Assembly (NCBI RefSeq): GCF_002291145.1
Contig: NZ_NTGE01000178.1
Location: 26,419-90,418 of the forward strand
Length of the DNA: 64,000 bases
Direction: 5' to 3'
Source of the DNA: Streptomyces sp. SA15
Lineage (GTDB): Bacteria; Actinomycetota; Actinomycetes; Streptomycetales; Streptomycetaceae
The notes under the pieces were generated by a model, which saw only the letters and a list, made by a program, of their open reading frames with translations, did not search any database and was not told where the DNA came from. This document shows, in pieces, positions 16,512 to 25,066 of this stretch; position 1 is the first letter of the stretch, and the number at the start of each line of letters is the position of its first letter. The translations under genes and the position numbers were made by a program.

Positions 16512-18802
16512 ATGAGAGTTCGTCGTTGGTGGGGTGCGGCCGCGGTCGTGGCTGCGGGAGTTCCGGGGTGCTGGTGGTCCAGGGGGTGACCGGCGGCCCC
16601 GCGGACAGCGCGAAGGATGGCGACGGAAAGCCCGGGCCGGTCAGGAGCGAGGCGCGTACGGCCGCACTGGAGGTGGCCGGAAACGGCACTTCCGCGCAAC
16701 TCGGCAAGCGGGATACCGAGCCGTTCAGCATGCTCGGCGTCACCTGGGCGGATCCGTCCGCAAGGGTGACCGGGGCGGTCGAGGTCCGCACCCGGGACGC
16801 GGAGTCCGGAAAGTGGTCCAACTGGCTGAGCCTGGACGGGGACAGCGGGCAGGGCGAGAGCGGGGCGGCACGCGGAGGCACCGAACCGGCGTGGGTGGGA
16901 CCGTCCGACGGGGTCGAGGTCCGGGTGGACGGGAAGTCCTCGGAGCGACTGCCGAAGGGGCTGCGGCTGGACATGATCGACCCGGGCGGCGAGGCTTCGG
17001 CGCTGGAGCCCGCGGCGTACACGGTCGAGGAGAGCGAGAGCCCGTCCGCCGCCACGGATGCGCCGGCCCCGGAGGAGTCGGTGACGGGCTCGGCGGAGCC
17101 GTCCGTGTCCGAGCCGGTGCCCTCCGAGCCGTCCGTGTCCGAGCCGTCCGTGTCCGAGTCGCCGTCCCAGTCGGAGCCGGTGACGCCGAGTGCGACTCCG
17201 TCCGAGTCCGCCTCGGATTCGGCCTCACCATCGGTTTCGCCGTCCCCGTCGGTGAACGTACCGACCGCTCCGCCGTCCACCGCGCCCAAGCCGCCGATCA
17301 CTTCACGGGCGGGCTGGGGTGCGGACGAGTCGATCAGCCCGGAGGAGCCCGGCTATCTCCCCGGCGGGAAGATCAAGGCGGTGGTCGTCCACCACACCGC
17401 CGAGTCCAACGACTACACCTGCGCCCAGGCCCCGGCCGTCGTACGCGGCATCTACGCCTACCACGTGCGGCAGCTCAAGTGGAAAGACATCGGCTACAAC
17501 TTCCTGGTCGACAAGTGCGGCACGGTCTATGAGGGCCGCAAGGGTGGCGTCGACCTGCCGGTGATGGGAGCGCACGCGTACGGCTTCAACTCCGAGACCA
17601 CCGGCATTTCAGTCCTCGGCACCTACACGACGGTCGCCCCCTCGCAGGAGGCGATGACGTCGGTCGCACGGATCGCCGCGTGGAAGCTGGGCCAGTACGG
17701 GGTCGACCCGACCGGCACCACCACCCTCACCGCGGGCGCGGACGGCACCAACTACTTCCGCAAGTCCTGGACCAAGGGTGCGCAGCTGAGCTTCCCGACC
17801 ATCCACGGCCACCGCGACGGCTACAACACCCAGTGCCCTGGCGACGCCTTCTACGACCGGCTCGGCACGATCCGCAGCTGGGCGGCAGGTCCGGTCGCCG
17901 GACTCACCCTCAAGTCGGTGACCGGCACGGGCGTTTCGGGTTCGACGTACTACACCAAGGCCGACGTCACGGTGAACTGGTCGGCCACGACGCCCGCCGC
18001 GCTGATCGCGAAGTACGAGGTGCTGGTCGACGGCAAGGCCGCCGCCACCGCCACGGGAACCGCCGGCTCCGCCAAGGCGACTCTGGCCGTGGGCACCCAC
18101 AAGGTGGCTGTCCGGGCCGTCCACCAGTCGGGGAAGACCACCACCACCGCGGCCGCGACCGTTGTCGCCGAGACCACCGCCCCCACCTTCACCACCAAGC
18201 CGAACCTGGCCCTGCGCACCGGCACGGTCACCACCACCGCCGTACCGCTGGCCGTGAAGTGGAAGGCCACGGACGGCGGGTCGCTGAAAGAGGTCCGGCT
18301 CACCGCCCCGGTGGCCAAGACCTACGGCCCGACCGTCACCAGCGCCAACCACACCGCCAAGTCCAACGCCGCGACGAAGTGGTCCCTGACGGCGCACGAC
18401 CTCGCGGGCAACACAGCCCTCGCCTCGGTCACCGGCACCCCGGTCATCCTCCAGGAGACGTCCGCCACCAAGTCCGGCACCTGGACGACCAAGTCCTCCA
18501 GCAGCTACCTCGGCGGCAAGTCTTACACCAGCAAGACCAAGAACGCCTCGCTGAGCTGGACCTTCACCGGTCGCTCGGCAGCCTGGGTGGTCTCCCGCGC
18601 CTCCACCTCCGGCCAGGCGCACATCTACGTGGACGGTACGAAGGTGACGACCGTCGACCTGAAGTCCTCCACGGCGAAGTACCGCGACGCGCTCTGGACC
18701 AAGACCTGGGCGTCCAGCGGCAAGCACACCGTCAAGATCGTGGTCGTCGGCACCAGTGGTCGGCCGACGGTCACGACGGACGGACTCGTCTACCTCAAGT
18801 AG
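16512..18802 (+). CDS. Secreted PGRP-type amidase, apparent frameshift in signal peptide
   Basis: A cell-wall N-acetylmuramoyl-L-alanine amidase of the peptidoglycan recognition family. The start 'MRVRRWWGAAAVVAAGVPG' (ATG 16512) is a good signal-peptide beginning, but the frame then reads to a stop at 16589. The mature protein lies in the frame that resumes after the G-run 16565-16568, where one extra G would restore a continuous signal peptide. Then come a beta domain, a Ser/Pro/Glu linker with 'SEPSVSEPSVSE', the PGRP domain ('ITSRAGWGADE', 'VVVHHTAESNDYTC', 'IHGHRDGYNTQCPGD'), and Ig-like C-terminal domains. His, His and Cys zinc ligands are present, so it should be active. A GTG at 16568 could start a version without the charged N-region. 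Confidence 0.8.
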
Positions 18803-18815
18803 GCGATCAGCGTTC

Positions 18816-19157
18816 TCAGAGATTCCAGTAGTCGCGGTGGTCCTCGTCCCGCCAGCGGTCGTAGTCGGTGAAGGGGGTGGGCAGCCCCAGTGCGACCCAG
18901 GTGAGGCGAAGGACCCCGTATGCCACCGGAACAGCCAGGCCCACGAACAGGCTCTGCCGCTCCGCCGTCCCGAGGGCGAAGCGGGCAGTGGCGAACCCGG
19001 CGGCGAAAAGGACGCCGGCTCCAGCGGTCGCCAGCAGGAAGTCGGCGGCACGGACCGCGTACGACTCCATCGACCAGTGCAGCAGCTTGAGGTAGCCGAT
19101 GATGGCCACGCTTGCCATTGCCAGGCCGCCGATGAGAACAAGGAGATGTCGCTCCAC
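18816..19157 (-). CDS. Small multi-pass membrane protein
   Basis: A 113-residue protein with about three hydrophobic segments (residues 5-22 'LLVLIGGLAMASVAIIGYL', 38-60, and 68-88) and a charged C-terminal tail 'YDRWRDEDHRDYWNL'. No family recognised. It is convergent with the amidase gene (13-bp gap), so it is not part of that operon. The ATG at 19157 lacks a clear SD; the immediate upstream region is AT-poor. Confidence 0.65.
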   Translation of the reverse strand: MERHLLVLIGGLAMASVAIIGYLKLLHWSMESYAVRAADFLLATAGAGVLFAAGFATARFALGTAERQSLFVGLAVPVAYGVLRLTWVALGLPTPFTDYDRWRDEDHRDYWNL

Positions 19158-19244
19158 ACCACCGGAGAGTAGGGACCTGACTCGGGACGGGTCCCCGAGC
19201 GCGATCAGTACGTGCTGCTCAACGCCTGCTGTAGCGTGCGGTTA

Positions 19245-19787
19245 TCAGGGTGAGGTTGAGCCGTTCGAGCTTCCCTGCAACGTGTTGGCAGGCCTCGGAT
19301 TGATCGTGTCGAAGTAGACGCTGTCCGTACCCGGATCGAAGTAGAACGCGCCGGAATCGGTCGTCATCTCATTGTCGAAGGACTCGCTGCGGACCCACCT
19401 CGCGCTCTTGGGCATGAACTGCGCGAGGGCACTCGGCGGTTGGGGCGGCGTCGCGGGCTGGAAATCCCGCTGCGGCGCCCCGACGACAGCGGCGACGCCA
19501 CCCGCTCTCAGCCGGGCCAAGCCGACGACACGAACGTCCGTGGGACCCGGGGCGGACACCCGTGAACCGGAGCCCAGTACAACGCCCAGCCAGTGAGCGT
19601 CGGAGAGCGGGCCGAGCGCGGTGAACCGCCGCTCCAGTGGTTCGAGGTCTGTACGGACCTTGCTGTCATCGGTGTTGCCGTCGTTGCCGCCATCGGTGCT
19701 TCTCGAATCCGGCGTGCACGACGAGAGCACCACCGCCGCGCCGAGCGCGAGCACTCCCCGACGTCCGAGATCTACCGAGCCGCCCAT
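19245..19787 (-). CDS. Lipoprotein of unknown function
   Basis: A 180-residue predicted lipoprotein. The start 'MGGSVDLGRRGVLALGAAVV' leads to the lipobox LSSC (Cys ~28), and the twin Arg before the hydrophobic core could allow Tat export. After a Ser/Asp/Asn-rich linker the mature domain includes 'GPLSDAHWLGVVLGSGSRVS' and 'SESFDNEMTTDSGAFYFDPG'. No known family. The start at 19787 has GGGAGGG upstream; the longer open frame to 19835 has no RBS. It lies 60 bp downstream of the MFS/spermidine-synthase-like gene on the same strand and may be co-transcribed with it. Confidence 0.7.
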   Translation of the reverse strand: MGGSVDLGRRGVLALGAAVVLSSCTPDSRSTDGGNDGNTDDSKVRTDLEPLERRFTALGPLSDAHWLGVVLGSGSRVSAPGPTDVRVVGLARLRAGGVAAVVGAPQRDFQPATPPQPPSALAQFMPKSARWVRSESFDNEMTTDSGAFYFDPGTDSVYFDTINPRPANTLQGSSNGSTSP

Positions 19788-19847
19788 GAGACGCCCTCCC
19801 CTGCAGGGCGTTGGTGATGGTGAACGGAGTGGCAACGCTGAAGGGGC

Positions 19848-21407
19848 TCACCGGCTGCTCTGTGGGCTGTAGGGCTGGAGGAGCTGGTCGACGGGTGCGT
19901 AGTCGTCGGTGAGCAGTCGGGCATCGCCGATCCAGGAGGTGAGGTCGTCGCCGGTGGCGATCTTCCAGCCGGTTTGGCGGGCGTCCAGCGCTTCCTGGGC
20001 CGCACGTAGGTCGACTTGCCGGTTGGAGGCGAGCACCACCAGATTGCCCCCCTGGGGGATGGCGGTCGGGTCGAGGCCGATATCGGTGGGTTCGCCGACG
20101 AGGGCGACGTGCTCGAAGGTCTCGCTGAGGGTGGCTGCTTCGGCACGTGCGAAGGCCATATCACCGTGATCGATGAGGTTGGCGACGTACAGGCCGTCCT
20201 CGTTGAGCACCCGTCGTACGTCAGTCATCGCTTCCACCGTGGTGAGGTGCCACGGCACGCTGACGCCCCCGAAGGCGTCGCCGACGACGAGGTCACGACT
20301 GCCGGCGTCCAGTCGCCGCAGGCCGAGCCTGCCGTCCTCGACGCGTACGTCGATACCGGCCTGCGATCTCAGACCGAGTTGGTCGCGGTCGATACGCACG
20401 ACCCCGCTGTCGATCTCGGATACGAGGCTGCGCGTCCCGGGCCGCGTGGCCGCGAGGTAACGGGGAAAGGTGAGCCCGCCGCCACCCAGGTGGTGGGCGG
20501 CAAGGGGCTCACCTTCGGGGAAGGCGGCATCGACCACCGACGCGATGGCGCGCACGTACGTGAACTCCAGGAACGTCGGGTTGTCGATGTCGACGTAGGA
20601 GTGCCGCACACCGTCCAGAACAAGTGTGCGGCCGCTGTCCCGGTCGGGGTCTGCGACGACCCGTGCGCAGTGGTACCTGGTCTCCGTGTCGCAGCCACCG
20701 GGCGCGACCGTGGTGGCGAGGCCGCCGGCGACGACCACGAGTGTCAGGGCAGGGGTGCCGCTCCACCCGCGCGTTCGCCACTCGACCAGCGCCGCGCCGA
20801 CCACCAGCAGTGTTCCGAGGCCGATCAGGATGCCGCTGACCGGCAACCGCGATACGAGGACGAAGCCGGTGAGGACGGTGCCGACGATGGCGCCGACTGT
20901 GCCGACGCCGGACAGTCGGCCGACGACCGTTCCGGTCTCGGCGAGGCTGGTGAGACGCAACTTGGTCACGATCGGTGTCACCGCGGAGAGCAGCGCGCCC
21001 GGCACGAGGATGGTCATCGACGCGATGAACAAGAGCACCGGTGGTGCCCACTCCCCCGTGGTACGCAGCACGGCAGGGGTGAGCGCCACGACCGCTCCCG
21101 ACACCCCGAGCGAAGGGCCCAACAGCCGGCGTGGATTGACCTGGTCGGCGAGGCGCCCACCCATCCAGGAGCCGACGGCGATCGCGGTGAGGGCGATGCC
21201 GATCACCATGGTGCTGGTCTCGAGGGTGAGGCCGAGGTAGGGAGCCAGCAGCCGTAAAGCGACGATCTCGACCACCAGGACCGCGGCCGAGGACCCGAAC
21301 ACAAGCACGGCAGCGGCACGGGGACCCAGGCCGTCGTTGCGAGGCGTGCCCTCGGCGACAGGCGAAGAAGACGATCCGGTCACGGGCGACATCCTTGCAC
21401 GCACCAC
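19848..21407 (-). CDS. Fused MFS-type/spermidine synthase-like protein
   Basis: A 519-residue membrane protein. The N-terminal half has 7-8 membrane segments ('AAVLVFGSSAAVLVVEIVAL' first, with 'GSWMGGRLADQ' after it). The C-terminal half (~250-519) is a spermidine-synthase-type Rossmann methyltransferase-like domain: 'HLGGGGLTFPRYLAATRPG', 'EIDSGVVRI', 'VVGDAFGG'. Such fused spermine/spermidine synthases are widespread in actinobacteria; substrate and activity are largely untested. The start is GTG at 21407 or ATG at 21392. The frame remains open another ~90 codons upstream with high third-position GC but no start codon. Confidence 0.85.
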   Translation of the reverse strand: MVRARMSPVTGSSSSPVAEGTPRNDGLGPRAAAVLVFGSSAAVLVVEIVALRLLAPYLGLTLETSTMVIGIALTAIAVGSWMGGRLADQVNPRRLLGPSLGVSGAVVALTPAVLRTTGEWAPPVLLFIASMTILVPGALLSAVTPIVTKLRLTSLAETGTVVGRLSGVGTVGAIVGTVLTGFVLVSRLPVSGILIGLGTLLVVGAALVEWRTRGWSGTPALTLVVVAGGLATTVAPGGCDTETRYHCARVVADPDRDSGRTLVLDGVRHSYVDIDNPTFLEFTYVRAIASVVDAAFPEGEPLAAHHLGGGGLTFPRYLAATRPGTRSLVSEIDSGVVRIDRDQLGLRSQAGIDVRVEDGRLGLRRLDAGSRDLVVGDAFGGVSVPWHLTTVEAMTDVRRVLNEDGLYVANLIDHGDMAFARAEAATLSETFEHVALVGEPTDIGLDPTAIPQGGNLVVLASNRQVDLRAAQEALDARQTGWKIATGDDLTSWIGDARLLTDDYAPVDQLLQPYSPQSSR

Positions 21408-21800
21408 TCGTCGGCGGCCGTAAAGAGCCTTCAGCGGTACGACGTTGGGGAGGTCATTCGTGTCTCGCTCGTGGGCGCTGACGAATCTGCCGAGCTGCTC
21501 GTGCCCTCGGATGCGTGCGCACCGTCCGGTGTAGAGGCGGCGGCTGATGCGGAGGAGACGGCGAGCGATGTCCTTCGCCTGACGGTGGGCCTGGGCGTTC
21601 CGCTCGGCGTTGAGGTAGGTCGCGGCGCGCCAGGACGCAGTTGATCGACGCCGGCAGCGAGAGAGGTTCCGAAGCCGTCACGTATGTACTCCTCGGATTG
21701 TTCGCCGCTCTCGATGGAGTGGGGCGCGTTGGCCGGTACGCCCACTCTGCGCTCGGGGTCTCGGGACCGGTCCCGAGTGCGCGGTGCCCAGGGCACGAAG
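21408..21800. other. Intergenic region with a start-less open frame
   Basis: On the minus strand the frame of the downstream MFS/synthase gene is open from about 21672 and reads 'RAATYLNAERNAQAHRQAKD...' with strong third-position GC, but contains no ATG, GTG or RBS. It could be a gene remnant fused in frame. No known domain is recognised. Confidence 0.4.
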
Positions 21801-21840
21801 AAGGCCGGCTCGACGCCGTTGGCGCCGAGCCGGCCTTTTC
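21801..21840. terminator. Hairpin terminator downstream of argG
   Basis: A 12-bp stem, AAGGCCGGCTCG and its complement (21801-21812 / 21826-21837), then TTTTC on the plus strand. Between it and the argG stop lies a duplicated GGTGCGTCCCCCTTGGGGG unit (21844-21885), each copy with a CCCCCTTGGGGG palindrome that may also act as a terminator for argG. Confidence 0.6.
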
Positions 21841-21885
21841 GGTGGTGCGTCCCCCTTGGGGGCGGTGCGTCCCCCTTGGGGGTGG

Positions 21886-23340
21886 TCAGTCCGTGCCCGA
21901 CTCCATCGCGGCGCGGTCCAGCAGTTGGTCGTCCTCGGAGACCTCGCCGCGGGAGGCGATGGCCTCCGCGCCGCCCTCCGGCATGGCCGGCATCGTGCCG
22001 ATCAGGCCGGTCGCAGCCGCCTGGGCGGCGCCGATGGCGGGGCTGCCGGTGCCGATCAGGCCGAGGCCGGCGTACTGCTCCAGCTTGGCGCGCGAGTCGG
22101 CGATGTCGAGGTTGCGCATGGTGAGCTGGCCGATCCGGTCCACCGGGCCGAACGCGGAGTCCTCGGTGCGCTCCATGGACAGCTTGTCCGGGTGGTAGCT
22201 GAACGCCGGTCCCGTGGTGTCGAGGATCGAGTAGTCCTCGCCGCGCCGCAGCCGCAGGGTGACCTCGCCGGTGACCGCCGAGCCGACCCAGCGCTGCAGC
22301 GACTCCCGGATCATCAGCGCCTGCGGGTCCAGCCAGCGGCCCTCGTACATCAGCCGGCCCAGGCGCCGTCCCTCGGTGTGGTACTGGGCGAGGGTGTCCT
22401 CGTTGTGGATGGCGTTGACCAGGCGCTCGTAGGCCGTGTGCAGCAGGGCCATGCCGGGCGCCTCGTAGATGCCGCGGCTCTTGGCCTCGATGATCCGGTT
22501 CTCGATCTGGTCCGACATGCCCATGCCGTGGCGGCCACCGATGGCGTTGGCCTCCGTCACCAGGTCGACGGGGGAGGCGAACTCCTTGCCGTTGATCGTC
22601 ACCGGGCGGCCCTGGTCGAAGCCGATCGTCACGTCCTCGGTGGCGATCTCGACCGACGGGTCCCAGAACCGCACGCCCATGATCGGCTCCACGGTCTCCA
22701 CGCCGGTGTCCAGGTGCTCCAGGGTCTTGGCCTCGTGGGTGGCGCCCCAGATGTTGGCGTCGGTGGAGTACGCCTTCTCCGTGCTGTCGCGGTAGGGCAG
22801 GTCGTGGGCGAGCAGCCACTCCGACATTTCCTTGCGGCCACCGAGCTCGGTCACGAAGTCCGCGTCCAGCCAGGGCTTGTAGATCCGCAGGTGCGGGTTG
22901 GCGAGCAGGCCGTAGCGGTAGAACCGCTCGATGTCGTTGCCCTTGAAGGTGGAGCCGTCGCCCCAGATCTGTACGTCGTCCTCGAGCATCGCCCGGACCA
23001 GGAGCGTGCCGGTGACGGCGCGGCCGAGCGGCGTGGTGTTGAAGTACGCACGCCCGCCCGAGCGGATGTGGAACGCCCCGCAGGTGAGCGCGGCCAGGCC
23101 CTCCTCGACGAGCGCCGCGCGGCAGTCGACCAGGCGCGCGATCTCGGCGCCGTAGGTCTTGGCACGGCCGGGCACCGAGGCGATGTCGGGCTCGTCGTAC
23201 TGGCCGATGTCGGCGGTGTAGGTGCACGGGACGGCGCCCTTGTCGCGCATCCACGCGACCGCGACGGAGGTGTCGAGGCCGCCCGAGAAGGCGATGCCGA
23301 CGCGCTCGCCGGCGGGAAGGGAGGTGAGGACCTTGGACAT
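21886..23340 (-). CDS. argG: Argininosuccinate synthase
   Basis: A 484-residue protein from 'MSKVLTSLP', of the long ArgG type found in Streptomyces and Gammaproteobacteria. It condenses citrulline and aspartate using ATP in arginine biosynthesis (cytoplasm). The N-type ATP pyrophosphatase motif is 'AFSGGLDTS', with 'TYTADIGQYDEPDIASV' and 'STDANIWGATHEA' further on. An alternative ATG at 23355 adds five residues, but it falls inside an ATGCAT operator half-site, so I prefer 23340. Neither start has a good RBS. No other arg genes are adjacent. Three ATGCA half-sites just upstream suggest ArgR/AhrC control. Confidence 0.93.
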   Translation of the reverse strand: MSKVLTSLPAGERVGIAFSGGLDTSVAVAWMRDKGAVPCTYTADIGQYDEPDIASVPGRAKTYGAEIARLVDCRAALVEEGLAALTCGAFHIRSGGRAYFNTTPLGRAVTGTLLVRAMLEDDVQIWGDGSTFKGNDIERFYRYGLLANPHLRIYKPWLDADFVTELGGRKEMSEWLLAHDLPYRDSTEKAYSTDANIWGATHEAKTLEHLDTGVETVEPIMGVRFWDPSVEIATEDVTIGFDQGRPVTINGKEFASPVDLVTEANAIGGRHGMGMSDQIENRIIEAKSRGIYEAPGMALLHTAYERLVNAIHNEDTLAQYHTEGRRLGRLMYEGRWLDPQALMIRESLQRWVGSAVTGEVTLRLRRGEDYSILDTTGPAFSYHPDKLSMERTEDSAFGPVDRIGQLTMRNLDIADSRAKLEQYAGLGLIGTGSPAIGAAQAAATGLIGTMPAMPEGGAEAIASRGEVSEDDQLLDRAAMESGTD

Positions 23341-23348
23341 GGGAAGAG

Positions 23349-23375
23349 TATGCATTGAAATGCATGATCATGCAA
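23349..23375 (-). promoter_or_regulatory. ARG-box-like operator of argG
   Basis: Three ATGCA(T) half-sites begin at 23350, 23360 and 23370, exactly one helical turn apart, immediately upstream of argG. ATGCAT-type half-sites resemble the ARG boxes bound by Streptomyces ArgR. Exact spacing requirements were not checked. Confidence 0.5.
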
Positions 23376-23422
23376 AGGCGCCTGCAGGTCCAATGCCGCC
23401 AGGTCGAAGGTGCTGCCCGCCG

Positions 23423-23472
23423 ATCCCGATGATCCCGCTGATTCCGATGATCCCGCTGATCCGATGACCCCG
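23423..23472. repeat. 18-nt tandem repeat between argG and condensation gene
   Basis: About 2.5 copies of an 18-nt unit, CCGATGATCCCGCTGATT, between the argG promoter and the 3' end of the next gene. It is one of several such repeats at gene ends in this window. Confidence 0.6.
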
Positions 23473-23482
23473 ACGAGACCGC

Positions 23483-24883
23483 TCAGCGACGCACGGCCGC
23501 CTCTCGCGCCACGGAGACGATGAGTTCCCGCAGCCCCTCGGCGTACAGCCGCATGTTCTTGTAGGCGACCTCGGTGTCCGGGTAGCGGCTGGCGAACTGC
23601 AGGCCGTCGTGGAATCTGGTGACCCACGCGCACACCTGGTCGCCGTACGAGACCCGCATCAGCGCGTACGCCTTCATCTCCTGCCACCGGTCCGATCCCG
23701 GGATGCCGCGTGTGTCGACGAACGAGACGATCGAGTACAGGTCCGGAGATGTGGGCCGGAAGTCGGTGCCCAGCAGGCGCAGCACGCGGGCGAGGGGCAT
23801 CCGGGACAGCGGCTTGTTCTTCCGCAGTTCGGCGCGGACCATTTTCAGCGCGCTGTCGAAGTCCGGCGCCTGCGCCACGGGGATATCGATCGGCGCGCCG
23901 CCCACATACCAGCCGACCGAGTCCAGCCACTGGGACTTCACCCTGGTGTGGAACGGCACGACGGTGCGGTACACCTGTTCTCCGCCGATCTCGTGGACAA
24001 GGAGGGCGGTGGCCGCGAGGACGCCGACCAGGCTTCCGCCGTACGGGCGGCAGTACGCCTCGAAGGCTCCCGCGTCCGCGTCGTCGACGAGCATCTCGCG
24101 CATCAGCTTCTGGGTGGGCAGCGGCCCTTCGGGGTCGAGGCCGAGGTCGACGGGGAAGTTCGGCAGCCTCCCCTCGCACTGGGCGACGAACTCGCGCCAG
24201 CGGGCGACGATCGCGTGGGTGTCGTCGATCCGGTCGGCGTCCGTCCGCTCGATCGCGCAGAAGTCGACGTAGCTGGCGAGCGGTGTCGGCTCCAGGGCTC
24301 GGCCGGCGAGGGCGGTCTCGTAGAGTCCGTGGATCTCGGCGGGGATGCGGTAGATCGAGTACGCGTCGACGTTGCTGTGGTCGAACGCCATGTAGACGCT
24401 CGCGCCGTCCTCCCTGACGACCGCGGTGTAGATGAAGTTCGGCCAGCCGAGGGCGTCCGCCGCGACGTCGAAACGATCCTCCAGGTACCGGGTCAGCGTC
24501 GCCGCGTCCGCGAAGTCGCCGACGTCCTCGCGGTGCAGCGCGACGGCATCGGCGTCCAGCGTGAACCGCCGCATCTCGTCGCCGACCCAGCGGAAGCCGC
24601 TGCGCAGCGTCTCGTGCCGGAGGGTCCAGGCGCGCAGTGCCTCCTGAAGGGCCCCGGTGTCGACCGGCCCGGGGATGTCGAACGCGGCGCCGGACCAGGT
24701 GGGTACGAACAGTCCGTCTTCGCGCACCGACCGCGCTGTCCGTACGTGGGACTCCTGTACGTACGCGGGCGGGCGGGAATCCTCCGGCAACGCGGCCGCC
24801 GTTTCGACGGTCCTCGGATGCAGCGTCCATTCCACGAGATATCCGGGCCGGATCTCACAACGCTGGATGTCGGTCGTGTGCAA
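23483..24883 (-). CDS. Stand-alone condensation/PapA-like acyltransferase
   Basis: A 466-residue protein of the condensation-domain superfamily. The active-site motif appears as 'FDHSNVDAYS', i.e. HxxxD with the catalytic His retained, in place of the canonical HHxxxDG. The C-terminal half carries 'GWYVGGAPIDIPVA', the equivalent of the DFG-type latch region. Such free-standing domains include PapA-type acyltransferases that make esters or amides from carrier-bound acyl groups (family knowledge). No NRPS or PKS gene is adjacent, so the substrate is unknown. The start is TTG at 24883 with GGAG 10 nt upstream. Confidence 0.8.
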   Translation of the reverse strand: MHTTDIQRCEIRPGYLVEWTLHPRTVETAAALPEDSRPPAYVQESHVRTARSVREDGLFVPTWSGAAFDIPGPVDTGALQEALRAWTLRHETLRSGFRWVGDEMRRFTLDADAVALHREDVGDFADAATLTRYLEDRFDVAADALGWPNFIYTAVVREDGASVYMAFDHSNVDAYSIYRIPAEIHGLYETALAGRALEPTPLASYVDFCAIERTDADRIDDTHAIVARWREFVAQCEGRLPNFPVDLGLDPEGPLPTQKLMREMLVDDADAGAFEAYCRPYGGSLVGVLAATALLVHEIGGEQVYRTVVPFHTRVKSQWLDSVGWYVGGAPIDIPVAQAPDFDSALKMVRAELRKNKPLSRMPLARVLRLLGTDFRPTSPDLYSIVSFVDTRGIPGSDRWQEMKAYALMRVSYGDQVCAWVTRFHDGLQFASRYPDTEVAYKNMRLYAEGLRELIVSVAREAAVRR

Positions 24884-25066
24884 GGGGGCTCTCCGTTCGC
24901 GGCATCGTTCGATGTCGACATCAGCCCAACGAGGGATTGATCCGAAAGAGACGCCGAGGTCCTGCCGGGTCCTCCGGACGGCAGTCAGTTCCGGTTCACG
25001 GCACGGGGAGCGGGATCGGTCAGCTGGAAGTGCCAGATGAACATGGATTGAGTGACCAGGTCCGGC

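Noticed and set aside
20016..21257. 413-codon plus-strand frame opposite the MFS/synthase-like gene
   Set aside because: It is antisense to a well-supported gene and has no recognisable domain or RBS.
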